Source of the DNA: an uncultured Pelagibacteraceae bacterium
GTDB lineage: Bacteria; Pseudomonadota; Alphaproteobacteria; Pelagibacterales; Pelagibacteraceae
DNA: 6,185 nt
Direction: 5' to 3'
NCBI GenBank assembly: GCA_902554135.1
Contig: CACDNJ010000024.1
Location: forward strand, 1-6,185
Of the stretch, positions 1 to 5,362 are shown one piece after another. The notes beneath the pieces are model-generated. The model saw nothing but the letters and a program-made list of their open reading frames with translations. It had not been told where the DNA came from and did no database searches. Each line of letters opens with the position of its first letter. Within the stretch, counting starts at the first letter, position 1. The translations under genes were made by a program, and so were the position numbers.

Positions 1-58
1 TCATTTAATAGGAGCCTTTTTAGTTTTTATTGGTGTTTATGTTGCAAAAAAAAATTAA
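1..58 (+). CDS. C-terminal end of an upstream membrane protein, possibly EamA/DMT-type transporter (partial)
   Basis: An open frame entering from the left edge (codons from base 2) ends at TAA 56-58. The 18 visible residues are HLIGAFLVFIGVYVAKKN: a hydrophobic Gly-containing stretch closed by a short basic tail. This is how the last transmembrane helix of drug/metabolite (EamA) transporters usually ends, but so short a piece cannot prove the family. Its stop lies past the preferred hydrolase ATG at 39, so the two genes would overlap by 20 nt and be co-transcribed. That it is coding is inferred from the helix-like composition and the lack of any other use for bases 1-38. Confidence 0.45.
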   Translation, partial: HLIGAFLVFIGVYVAKKN

Positions 59-854
59 ATTTATGTTTACAGCTTTAGCAATAATAATTTTATGTTACTT
101 GCTTATCGTTGTTTTTGTATTTTTCTATCAAAGAAATCTGTTATACCATCCATTTGAAAATAATTATTCTACTGATAAAGCAAACTTTTCTTATGAAGAG
201 GTTTTTATACCAGCATCCAACGGAAATAATTTAAAAGGATGGCTTCATACAAAGGATCTTAATAGCAAAAAAACCTTAGTTTTTTTTCATGGAAATGCTG
301 GTGACTTAAGAAATAGAATCTACAAACTCAATTTAATTAAAGATTTTGATATTAATTTTTTGATTGTTGCTTACAGAGGATTTAGTGGAAACAAAGGAAA
401 ACCCACCGAGATAGGTTTATATGAGGATGCTCGAAGTACATTAAATTGGTTAATAAACCAGAAGATCAGGGAAGATCAAATTATAATTTACGGGGAATCC
501 CTGGGTACTGGGGTTTCAATTGAAGTTGCGCAAAATAAAAAATTTGCTGGAATTATTTTAGAATCACCATTTACATCGATGGTAGATGCAGGAAAATTTT
601 ACTATCCCTACTTACCCGTTTCCCTTTTACTGAAGGATAGATATGAAACTATAAAAAAATTAGAAAATATAAATAGTCCTATTTTAGTTATGCATGGAAA
701 AAATGATAAAATAGTTCCTTTTTTCATGGGACAACAAGTTTTTGAAAAAGCTAATGAACCAAAATTTTCTTATTTTCCAGATAATGACGATCATATGATG
801 GATTATGATGAAAATCTTATAGAAACTTTGGGTAATTTTTTTAAATCAATCTAA
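39..854 (+). CDS. Membrane-anchored alpha/beta hydrolase (Bem46/ABHD13-like)
   Basis: Predicted serine hydrolase of the alpha/beta fold; substrate unknown. From the ATG at 39 the protein has 271 residues. A short basic N-terminus (LQKKIK) precedes one hydrophobic segment at about residues 11-30, probably a signal anchor that leaves the enzyme on the periplasmic side. The hydrolase domain follows: an oxyanion-type HGNAG motif (84-88), AYRGFSG (111-117), the nucleophile elbow GESLG with Ser154, an Asp in GKNDKIVP (Asp223) and a His in DDHMM (His252), giving a complete Ser-Asp-His triad in family order. This layout matches Bem46/YfhR-like hydrolases, whose physiological substrates are mostly unknown. 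The frame is also open from TTG 30, and ATG 63 (4 nt after the upstream stop) is an alternative start. ATG 39 is preferred because it keeps the basic residues before the membrane helix. No Shine-Dalgarno sequence is visible for any of them. The gene converges on the HPP gene with a 2-nt gap. Confidence 0.85.
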   Translation: MLQKKIKFMFTALAIIILCYLLIVVFVFFYQRNLLYHPFENNYSTDKANFSYEEVFIPASNGNNLKGWLHTKDLNSKKTLVFFHGNAGDLRNRIYKLNLIKDFDINFLIVAYRGFSGNKGKPTEIGLYEDARSTLNWLINQKIREDQIIIYGESLGTGVSIEVAQNKKFAGIILESPFTSMVDAGKFYYPYLPVSLLLKDRYETIKKLENINSPILVMHGKNDKIVPFFMGQQVFEKANEPKFSYFPDNDDHMMDYDENLIETLGNFFKSI

Positions 855-856
855 TT

Positions 857-1327
857 TCAAAACCACTTTGTTGGATAATTCCGCTTTAAAATAATTTTAT
901 TTATAAAGACAGACATCAAGATTATTACAATCGTGCCAGTAATAACTGGGAATAAAACAAAATCAAAAGATACATCTGTAAATAAAACCACCAGAGGATT
1001 GGAAGCAGCAGGCGGGTGCATTACTTTTAGATAAACCATTAATGCTACAGCCACACCAACTGATAAACCTAGCGAGTAAAAAGAAAATCCAATTGTTTCA
1101 TTAAAAATAATTCCAACTAGGACGGAGACTAAATGTCCAAAAAAAATACTTTTTGGTTGTGCTGTTTCTAAATTATAAAGAACAAAAACTAAAAAAACAG
1201 TTGCTCCAAAAGAAAACATTAGCCATACCCCGGCAGATGTTCTTAAAGTTAAAAATGCAAGAACCCCTATAACTAATGCTGCTGATACTCCTGATACAAT
1301 TGGTTCTATATTTTTTGGTATTTTCAT
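857..1327 (-). CDS. HPP-family integral membrane protein
   Basis: A 156-residue, very hydrophobic protein with about five predicted membrane segments (roughly residues 10-29, 35-52, 62-78, 84-101 and 125-145). It carries the family signature MHPPAASNPL, with HPP at 104-106, plus the other conserved stretches FSFGATVFLVF (38-48) and AQPKSIFFGHLVS (56-68). HPP proteins are small inner-membrane proteins. A plant chloroplast member has been linked to nitrite transport, but bacterial members are mostly uncharacterised, so a transport role here is only a family-level guess. The length suits a single-domain HPP protein without a CBS extension. The ATG sits 2 nt after the ftsY stop, so it is probably translated from the dapF-ftsY transcript. 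No separate promoter or clear ribosome binding site is visible, and nothing in the sequence ties it functionally to SRP or lysine synthesis. Confidence 0.85.
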   Translation of the reverse strand: MKIPKNIEPIVSGVSAALVIGVLAFLTLRTSAGVWLMFSFGATVFLVFVLYNLETAQPKSIFFGHLVSVLVGIIFNETIGFSFYSLGLSVGVAVALMVYLKVMHPPAASNPLVVLFTDVSFDFVLFPVITGTIVIILMSVFINKIILKRNYPTKWF

Positions 1328-1329
1328 TT

Positions 1330-2204
1330 TTAATTTTTAACTAACATTTTAGTAAATTGATTTGAACTAAAAGAATGTAAATCACTTTCTTTTTCTCCCA
1401 TACCAACTGCGATTATAGGCAAACCATATTTTTTGCATATAGCCAATAATATACCTCCTTTGGCTGAAGTATCTAATTTAGTTATTATTAAACCAGTTAA
1501 ATTAGAAATTTTTTTAAATTCTTCAACTTGATTTAAAGCATTTTGACCTGTTGTAGCATCTAAAACTAAAATAGTTTCATGAGGATATTCTGGATTTATT
1601 TTTTTTAAAACAGTGAATATTTTTTTATACTCCTCCATAAGATTTTTTTTATTTTGCAATCTTCCTGCAGTATCGATAAAAGCTAGATCTGATTTATTTT
1701 CCTCAGCAAATTTTGCAGTTTTGTATCCAACAGATGCTGGATCAGTTCCTAGGTCTGACTTTACAAAATCAGCACCAATTTTTTTAGACCAAAGTTCTAG
1801 TTGGTCAATAGCAGCCGCTCTAAAAGTATCGGCAGCACCAAAGACTATTTTTTTTCCATTATTTTTAAATAATTTTCCTAGCTTACCTATTGTTGTTGTT
1901 TTTCCTACACCGTTTACTCCCGCAACAACTATGATAGAAGGTGAGCTCTTATAAAGTTTATCAAGCCCTTTTTCATAAGGGCTAAGTATTTTAGATATTT
2001 GTTCTCCAAGAAAATCAAATATTTCTTTTTCATCCTTAATTTCTTTTCCTATTTTTTCTTTTTTAAAATTCTCTTTTAGATCTGAAGCTATTTGTGTACC
2101 AACATCAGATTCAATAAGAAGCTCTTCAAATTTGTCTAGTAAATCTTCATCTATCTTTTTTTACTAAATAAACTACTAAACTTAAAATTTTCAAAGAACT
2201 TCAT
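1330..2204 (-). CDS. ftsY: Signal recognition particle receptor FtsY, interrupted by a frameshift at an A7 run
   Basis: SRP receptor GTPase that docks the Ffh-4.5S RNA-ribosome complex at the inner membrane. The gene starts at ATG 2204-2202, overlapping the dapF TAA by one base (TAATG). Its first frame gives MKFFENFKFSSLFSKKR, an amphipathic basic/aromatic N-terminus typical of short alphaproteobacterial FtsY, then stops at TAG 2153-2151. The rest is in the -1 frame, open from 2160 to the TAA at 1332-1330. One extra A in the run at 2156-2162 joins the parts into 291 residues: N domain (FEELLIESDVG), P-loop GVNGVGKT (96-103), DTFRAAA (126-132), DTAGR (178-182), DATTGQNA (about 216-223), TKLDTSAKGG (242-251) and GMGEKESDLHSF near the end. 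Every NG-domain motif is intact. The -1 frame has no ATG, GTG or TTG between 2160 and 1660, so no internal start could give a working GTPase. No long acidic A domain is present. Sequence error, slippage and real inactivation are all possible; inactivation is least likely because the gene is normally essential. Confidence 0.9.
2156..2162 (-). other. A7 homopolymer at the ftsY frame break (candidate slippage site or indel)
   Basis: On the minus strand the frame-1 codons read AGT AAA AAA AGA TAG. The FtsY frame downstream reads AAA AAG ATA GAT GAA. A single -1 slip of tRNA-Lys within the A run, or one extra A added by RNA polymerase, restores a continuous SKKKIDED junction, exactly where the FtsY N domain begins. 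The phase relative to the run is not the classic A-AAA-AAG heptamer in the zero frame. Transcriptional slippage, one-tRNA slippage or a one-base deletion in the assembly therefore fit better than a dnaX-type programmed site. No strong downstream stem-loop was noticed. Confidence 0.7.
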
Positions 2205-3058
2205 TAGATATCTAGGCTAATTTTTTTAACTTCAGAAACAGGTCCACTCATATACACCTTACCATTGCCCCTGTCATAATTAATTTTAAGAGTTCCTTCT
2301 TTGAAATGAATGTTACAATTATTTTTTGCTAAACTTTTCAAATATGCAGCCACAACAGTAGCGCATGCAGCAGTTCCGCAAGCTTTTGTTTGACCCGCTC
2401 CTCTTTCCCATACGTTTATTTTTATATTTTCATGATCATCTAATACTTCTGCGAAAGTTACATTAACTCTTTCAGGAAAATAATGATGATTTTCAACAAC
2501 AGGACCAATTTTTTGTATATCCACTTTCCAGCAGTCTTTAACAAAAAAAATAATATGGGGATTCCCTACATTTACACAAGTTCCAGTTCCATATTCTTTT
2601 TCTAAAAAATCTATTGAAACCATCTTCGGGTTTAATCTTTCATTTGCAAGAGGAATATCTTCCCATTCATCAAATTTTGGAAAACCCATATTTATTCTTA
2701 CAATCTGCTTGTCAATTACTTCTGCATCTAAAATTCTATTTTCAGCTTTTATTAAAACCTTAGTTTTTTTTATTTCTTTCGAAATTAAATAAGCAACACA
2801 CCTGCTACCATTTCCACAAGCTCCTACTTCAATTCCATCTGGATTGTAAATTTTTATTGGAAAAATATTTTTTTCTTCTTTTTCTAAAGTAATTAATTGA
2901 TCAAAAGGAACTATTTTTTTGTTTGCTATATTTACTATTTTGTCTTTGTTTAGTTCTAGTGTATTTTTTCTTCTGTCAATAATTATGAAATTATTTCCGA
3001 GACCATCCATTCTGTAAGCGTTAATAAGTGCCATAATTTGATTAGTATCTTTATTCAT
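2204..3058 (-). CDS. dapF: Diaminopimelate epimerase
   Basis: PLP-independent racemase that converts LL- to meso-diaminopimelate, the penultimate step of lysine synthesis and the source of the peptidoglycan cross-linking residue; cytoplasmic. The 284-residue frame has the family landmarks in order: MDGLGNNFIIID (17-28), PFDQLI (51-56), NPDGIEVGACGNGSRC with the first catalytic Cys at 81, NMGFPKF (123-129), VGNPHIIFFV (164-173), ERVNVTF (196-202), and WERGAGQTKACGTAACAT with the second catalytic Cys at 227. The two cysteines align with Cys73 and Cys217 of the E. coli enzyme. The first ATG (3058) gives 16 residues before MDGLGNNF. The ATG at 3034 would shorten the protein by 8 residues and matches the usual family N-terminus better; neither has a clear ribosome binding site. 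It is the first gene of the minus-strand operon, coupled by a 1-nt overlap to ftsY. Many alphaproteobacteria have an mtaB/miaB-like gene between these two; none is present here. Confidence 0.95.
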   Translation of the reverse strand: MNKDTNQIMALINAYRMDGLGNNFIIIDRRKNTLELNKDKIVNIANKKIVPFDQLITLEKEEKNIFPIKIYNPDGIEVGACGNGSRCVAYLISKEIKKTKVLIKAENRILDAEVIDKQIVRINMGFPKFDEWEDIPLANERLNPKMVSIDFLEKEYGTGTCVNVGNPHIIFFVKDCWKVDIQKIGPVVENHHYFPERVNVTFAEVLDDHENIKINVWERGAGQTKACGTAACATVVAAYLKSLAKNNCNIHFKEGTLKINYDRGNGKVYMSGPVSEVKKISLDI

Positions 3059-3086
3059 TGACTTTTAAAACCCTTAATTGTAGCTT
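3058..3086 (+). promoter_or_regulatory. Possible sigma70-type promoter for ffh operon
   Basis: TTGACT (3058-3063, 5 of 6 bases of the -35 consensus), a 17-nt spacer, then TAGCTT (3081-3086, 3 of 6 bases of the -10 consensus). Transcription would start around 3092-3094, almost exactly at the first base pair of the structured leader described below. The -35 begins at the first base of the dapF start codon, and the -10 overlaps the possible dapF -10 on the other strand. The two operons could therefore compete for RNA polymerase. The -10 match is poor, hence the modest confidence. Confidence 0.4.
3077..3082 (-). promoter_or_regulatory. Possible -10 element for the dapF-ftsY-HPP operon
   Basis: The minus strand reads TACAAT, one mismatch from TATAAT, 18 nt upstream of the dapF ATG at 3058. 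This would place transcription start near 3070 and leave a very short leader. No good -35 is found at 16-18 nt; the nearest candidate (TTTGCG, 3103-3098) sits at a 15-nt spacing and is weak. In AT-rich DNA such matches arise easily, so the call rests mostly on position. Confidence 0.3.
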
Positions 3087-3090
3087 CTCT

Positions 3091-3176
3091 GCACTTCCGC
3101 AAATGGTAAATTTTGCGGTGCCTTTAGAAATAAAGGGATCGACACTAGTCAGCGAGGGTTCGCCCACTAGTGCGAT
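3091..3176 (+). promoter_or_regulatory. Structured 5' leader of ffh: three consecutive hairpins, candidate cis-regulatory RNA
   Basis: The 90 bases 3091-3180 are 49% G+C by direct count in otherwise very AT-rich DNA, which is typical of structured RNA in such genomes. Hairpin 1: CCGCAAA (3097-3103) pairs with TTTGCGG (3112-3118) around an 8-nt loop, extended by GCA/TGC (3091-3093 with 3119-3121) past a 3-nt bulge. Hairpin 2: CCTTT (3121-3125) with AAAGG (3132-3136), 6-nt loop. Hairpin 3: ATCG (3138-3141) with CGAT (3173-3176), a bulged A at 3142, and CACTAGT (3143-3149) with ACTAGTG (3166-3172), giving 11 bp. Its loop can form either GCGA/TCGC or GGG-TTCG-CCC. It ends 20 nt before the ffh ATG, with no U run, so it does not look like an intrinsic terminator. 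The SRP RNA core motif is absent. A candidate RNA motif named 'ffh' has been reported upstream of ffh genes; whether this is that motif could not be checked. The strand is inferred from position. Confidence 0.6.
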
Positions 3177-3196
3177 AGGTGTTGGAAAAAAGAAAT

Positions 3197-4543
3197 ATGT
3201 TTGAAAATTTAACAAATAAATTAGAAGGCATCTTTAAAAAATTAAAGAAAGCTCCTTCACTTAATGAGGCTCAGGTAGAAACCGGTCTAAAAGAAATTAG
3301 ACAAGCATTACTGGCCGCCGATGTGGCATTGCCAGTAGTTAAGAAATTTATAGAAGATATTAAACCAAAAGCTATCGGACAAGAAATTATTCGATCAACA
3401 TCACCAGGACAAATGCTGGTTAAGATTGTTTATGATCAACTAGTCCAAGTATTAGGTGGCAAAAGTGAAGAAATAAACTTAAAAGCCGCTCCACCAGCAT
3501 CTATATTATTAGTTGGTTTACAAGGATCTGGAAAGACAACTACAGCAGTAAAACTTGCAAAAAATATAGAAAAAAATTTCAAGAAAAAAGTTTTACTAGT
3601 CAGTTTAGACGTTTATAGACCAGCTGCACAGGAACAATTAAAAGTTTTGTGTGAAAAAAATAAATTAAATGTTCTTCCGATTATCAAAGATCAGGTCCCA
3701 GCAGACATTGCCCAAAGAGGAATTAATGCAGCTAATCTTGGTGGTTCAGACATTATAATTTTTGATACTGCTGGTCGTACTCAAATTGATTTGAATATGA
3801 TGTCGGAAATAAAAAATATTAAGGCGGCAGTTAAGCCTATAGAAACAATGCTGGTAGCAGATTCTCTAACAGGTCAGATTGCTGTTAAATTAGCGTCTGA
3901 ATTTGATAAAGCCGTTCAACTTACTAGTATTATTTTAACAAGAGTTGATGGAGACGGTCGTGGTGGTGCTGCTTTAAGCATGAAGCAAACTACAGGGAAA
4001 CCAATAAAATTTATAGGTGTAGGGGAAAAAATTGATGACCTTGAATCTTTTCACCCAGACAGGTTAGCAAATAGAATTCTTGGTATGGGAGATATTGTTT
4101 CTCTAGTAGAAAAAGCTTCACAAGATCTTGACGAGGAAAAAATTAAATTAACCGAAGAAAAAATTAAGAAAGGTTCCTTTACTTTTGATGACTACTTGAC
4201 ACAATTAAGACAAATGAAAAAGATGGGAGGAATGGAAGGTGTACTCTCTCTTTTGCCTGGAGTTGGGAAAGTAAAAGAGCAGATGGAAAAAGGAAATGTT
4301 GATGAAAAATTGCTATCCGTAAACGAAGCAATAATTCTATCAATGACAAAGAAAGAAAGAGAAAATCCAGATATAATAAGTGGATCAAGAAGAAAAAGAA
4401 TCTCCTTAGGATCTGGAACTGATGTGCAAACTTTAAATAGATTGCTGAAACAGTTTAAAATGATGTCAAAAATGATGAAAAAAATGTCTAAGGGCGGAGC
4501 AAAAGGAGAATTACCTCCAGAGCTTCTTAATCAACTAAAATAA
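3197..4543 (+). CDS. ffh: Signal recognition particle GTPase Ffh (SRP54)
   Basis: Protein subunit of the bacterial SRP. It binds 4.5S RNA and signal sequences of nascent inner-membrane proteins and hands them to FtsY by a joint GTPase cycle. The frame is open from GTG 3179, but ATG 3197 is chosen because it gives the usual MFENLTNKLEGIFKKL start; this makes 448 residues, a normal length. N domain about 1-90; G domain with P-loop GLQGSGKT (107-114), DVYRPAAQEQL (138-148), DTAGR (190-194) and TRVDGDGRGG (248-257); closing loop FIGVGEKIDDLESFHPDRL. The M domain begins near 295 with a Met-rich finger-loop region (QMKKMGGMEG) and ends with the RNA-binding SGSRRKRISLGSGT (395-408) and a Met/Lys-rich helix. 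All functional motifs are present. A purine-rich stretch (GGAAAAAAGA, 3184-3193) lies before the ATG as a weak ribosome binding site. It leads the operon with rpsP, 13 nt downstream. Confidence 0.97.
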   Translation: MFENLTNKLEGIFKKLKKAPSLNEAQVETGLKEIRQALLAADVALPVVKKFIEDIKPKAIGQEIIRSTSPGQMLVKIVYDQLVQVLGGKSEEINLKAAPPASILLVGLQGSGKTTTAVKLAKNIEKNFKKKVLLVSLDVYRPAAQEQLKVLCEKNKLNVLPIIKDQVPADIAQRGINAANLGGSDIIIFDTAGRTQIDLNMMSEIKNIKAAVKPIETMLVADSLTGQIAVKLASEFDKAVQLTSIILTRVDGDGRGGAALSMKQTTGKPIKFIGVGEKIDDLESFHPDRLANRILGMGDIVSLVEKASQDLDEEKIKLTEEKIKKGSFTFDDYLTQLRQMKKMGGMEGVLSLLPGVGKVKEQMEKGNVDEKLLSVNEAIILSMTKKERENPDIISGSRRKRISLGSGTDVQTLNRLLKQFKMMSKMMKKMSKGGAKGELPPELLNQLK

Positions 4544-4545
4544 AA

Positions 4546-4552
4546 GAAAGGA
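4546..4552 (+). promoter_or_regulatory. Shine-Dalgarno sequence of rpsP
   Basis: GAAAGGA ends 4 nt before the rpsP ATG at 4557, in the 13-nt gap after ffh. It is the clearest ribosome binding site in the window and fixes the S16 start. Most neighbours instead use overlapping stop/start codons or have no recognisable site. Confidence 0.65.
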
Positions 4553-4556
4553 AAAC

Positions 4557-5039
4557 ATGCTTAGAATTAGATTATCGATGATTGGTGCAAAAAAAAGGCC
4601 AATATATAAAATTGTTATAGCTGACAGTCGATTTCCAAGAGACGGAAGATTTATAGAGAAAGTAGGATTATTTAACCCTCTTCTTCCAAAAGAAAAAAAG
4701 GAGAGAATTAAAATAGAAACAGAAAGAGTTAAGCATTGGTTAAGCAAAGGAGCAAAACCAACTGTAAGAGTTTCTAGAATTCTTGGAGAAGCTCAAATTA
4801 TGCCGATGCCTAAGGCTGGGAATAACCCTCAAAAAGCAATTCCAAAAAAAGATAGAAAAAAAGATGGTAAGGAAGAAGCTAAAAAAGAAGCTCCTAAACA
4901 AGAGGCTAAAAAAGAAGAAGCAAAGAAAGAAGCTCCTAAACAAGAAGCTAAAAAAGAAGCTCCTAAACAAGAAGTTAAAAAAGAAACTCCTAAACAAGAG
5001 GCTAAAAAAGAAGAACCAAAGAAAGAGGAGAAAAAATAA
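4557..5039 (+). CDS. rpsP: 30S ribosomal protein S16 with long Lys/Glu-rich repeat tail
   Basis: Component of the small ribosomal subunit that binds 16S rRNA and helps its assembly. Residues 1 to about 84 are the conserved S16 fold: MLRIRLSMIGAKKRPIYKIV, ADSRFPRDGRFIEKVGLFNP, then WLSKGAKPTVRVSRIL. The core S16 of many bacteria stops near 80-90 residues; here the protein has 160. The extra part (about 85-160) is low complexity, rich in Lys, Glu, Ala and Pro, and built on a nine-residue unit KKEAPKQEA. Lys/Ala/Glu tails on S16 are common in alphaproteobacteria, so a tail as such is not odd, but its near-exact tandem DNA repeat suggests rapid length change. The tail is probably disordered and solvent-exposed. 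The gene follows ffh by 13 nt with a good Shine-Dalgarno sequence, and its stop overlaps the next ATG by one base (TAATG). Confidence 0.95.
   Translation: MLRIRLSMIGAKKRPIYKIVIADSRFPRDGRFIEKVGLFNPLLPKEKKERIKIETERVKHWLSKGAKPTVRVSRILGEAQIMPMPKAGNNPQKAIPKKDRKKDGKEEAKKEAPKQEAKKEEAKKEAPKQEAKKEAPKQEVKKETPKQEAKKEEPKKEEKK
4881..5030 (+). repeat. In-frame 27-bp tandem repeats in the rpsP tail
   Basis: The 27-bp unit encodes KKEAPKQEA. Copies are at 4881-4907, 4923-4949, 4950-4976 (last residue Val) and 4977-5003 (Ala to Thr at residue 4). A diverged copy lies at 5004-5030, and a 15-bp partial unit (KKEEA) at 4908-4922 separates the first two. Since 27 is a multiple of three, gain or loss of units keeps the frame, so the number may vary between strains. 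The repeat also opens long low-complexity frames on the other strand that are not genes. Confidence 0.85.
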
Positions 5040-5359
5040 TGTCCATAATACAAAAAATAACAAAAGCAATAAATGATGCTGACACAAAAGCGGCAAGCGA
5101 AATAATACACGATGAGTTTAAATTTTTGATGCACGCATCTGGAAAGACATTAACGAAAGACGATGTTGTAAAATGGGTTGGTATGAAAGATGTAAAGAAA
5201 GACAAAGTTAGAATTCTTTTTGAAAATACCGAAGTAGGATTTGATCATGCTATTGTAAGTTTTAAAGACGGTAACAAAGAGGCAGTTATGTCTTATTACA
5301 AATTTAAAGATGGAAAAGTTGTCTATCAAGAAACTGGGGCAACTAAACTACCAAAATAA
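5039..5359 (+). CDS. Small NTF2-like (SnoaL-type fold) protein in the rimM position
   Basis: A 106-residue protein of unknown function. The first half is helical (IQKITKAINDADTKAASEIIH, then KTLTKDDVVKWVGM). The second half is a run of alternating beta strands (KVRILFENTEVG, HAIVSFKDGN, EAVMSYYKFKDGKVVYQETGATKL). Helices followed by a curved sheet ending in a 'K-DGKVV-QE' strand are typical of the NTF2-like/SnoaL superfamily, which includes small enzymes, ligand-binding proteins and proteins of unknown role. No signal peptide or membrane segment is seen, so it is probably cytoplasmic. No catalytic residue can be assigned. It starts inside the rpsP stop (TAATG) and ends 3 nt before trmD, so it is part of the operon. 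In most proteobacteria this slot holds rimM, the S19-binding 16S processing factor. The sequence has no similarity that I can see to RimM (about 170 residues, PRC-barrel domain), so a role in ribosome maturation is only a positional guess. Confidence 0.7.
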   Translation: MSIIQKITKAINDADTKAASEIIHDEFKFLMHASGKTLTKDDVVKWVGMKDVKKDKVRILFENTEVGFDHAIVSFKDGNKEAVMSYYKFKDGKVVYQETGATKLPK

Positions 5360-5362
5360 ATA

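Noticed and set aside
845..870. Bidirectional terminator between the convergent hydrolase and HPP genes.
   Set aside because: Only 2 nt separate the stops and no hairpin with flanking T runs is visible there.
1613..1954. Plus-strand open frame of 113 codons.
   Set aside because: It is antisense to the well-conserved FtsY P-loop region; the opposite strand encodes clear GTPase motifs.
3091..3176. 4.5S (SRP) RNA gene beside ffh.
   Set aside because: The conserved SRP RNA apical core (GGAA-type tetraloop with the AGCAG side) is not found on either strand, and the three short hairpins do not form one long helix.
3138..3176. Rho-independent terminator at the strong hairpin before ffh.
   Set aside because: No T run follows it in either direction, and it lies inside the presumed leader of ffh.
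3051..3185. An open minus-strand frame across the intergenic region (ending VLKVNE then TAA), which might suggest a small gene or a dapF N-terminal neighbour.
   Set aside because: It has only a GTG inside hairpin 3 as a possible start, no ribosome binding site, and overlaps the dapF start. The GC rise and paired stems are better explained by a structured RNA.
4179..4388. Minus-strand open frame inside ffh.
   Set aside because: It is antisense to the conserved Ffh M domain and has no start signal or recognisable protein features.
4876..5036. CRISPR-like or mobile-element repeat array.
   Set aside because: The repeats are contiguous, in frame, without spacers, and encode the S16 tail.
4740..5205. 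Several long open frames on both strands around the rpsP tail, rich in Phe/Leu/Ser or Lys/Leu.
   Set aside because: They are by-products of the 27-bp repeat and its low-complexity composition. The S16 and NTF2-like frames explain the region.
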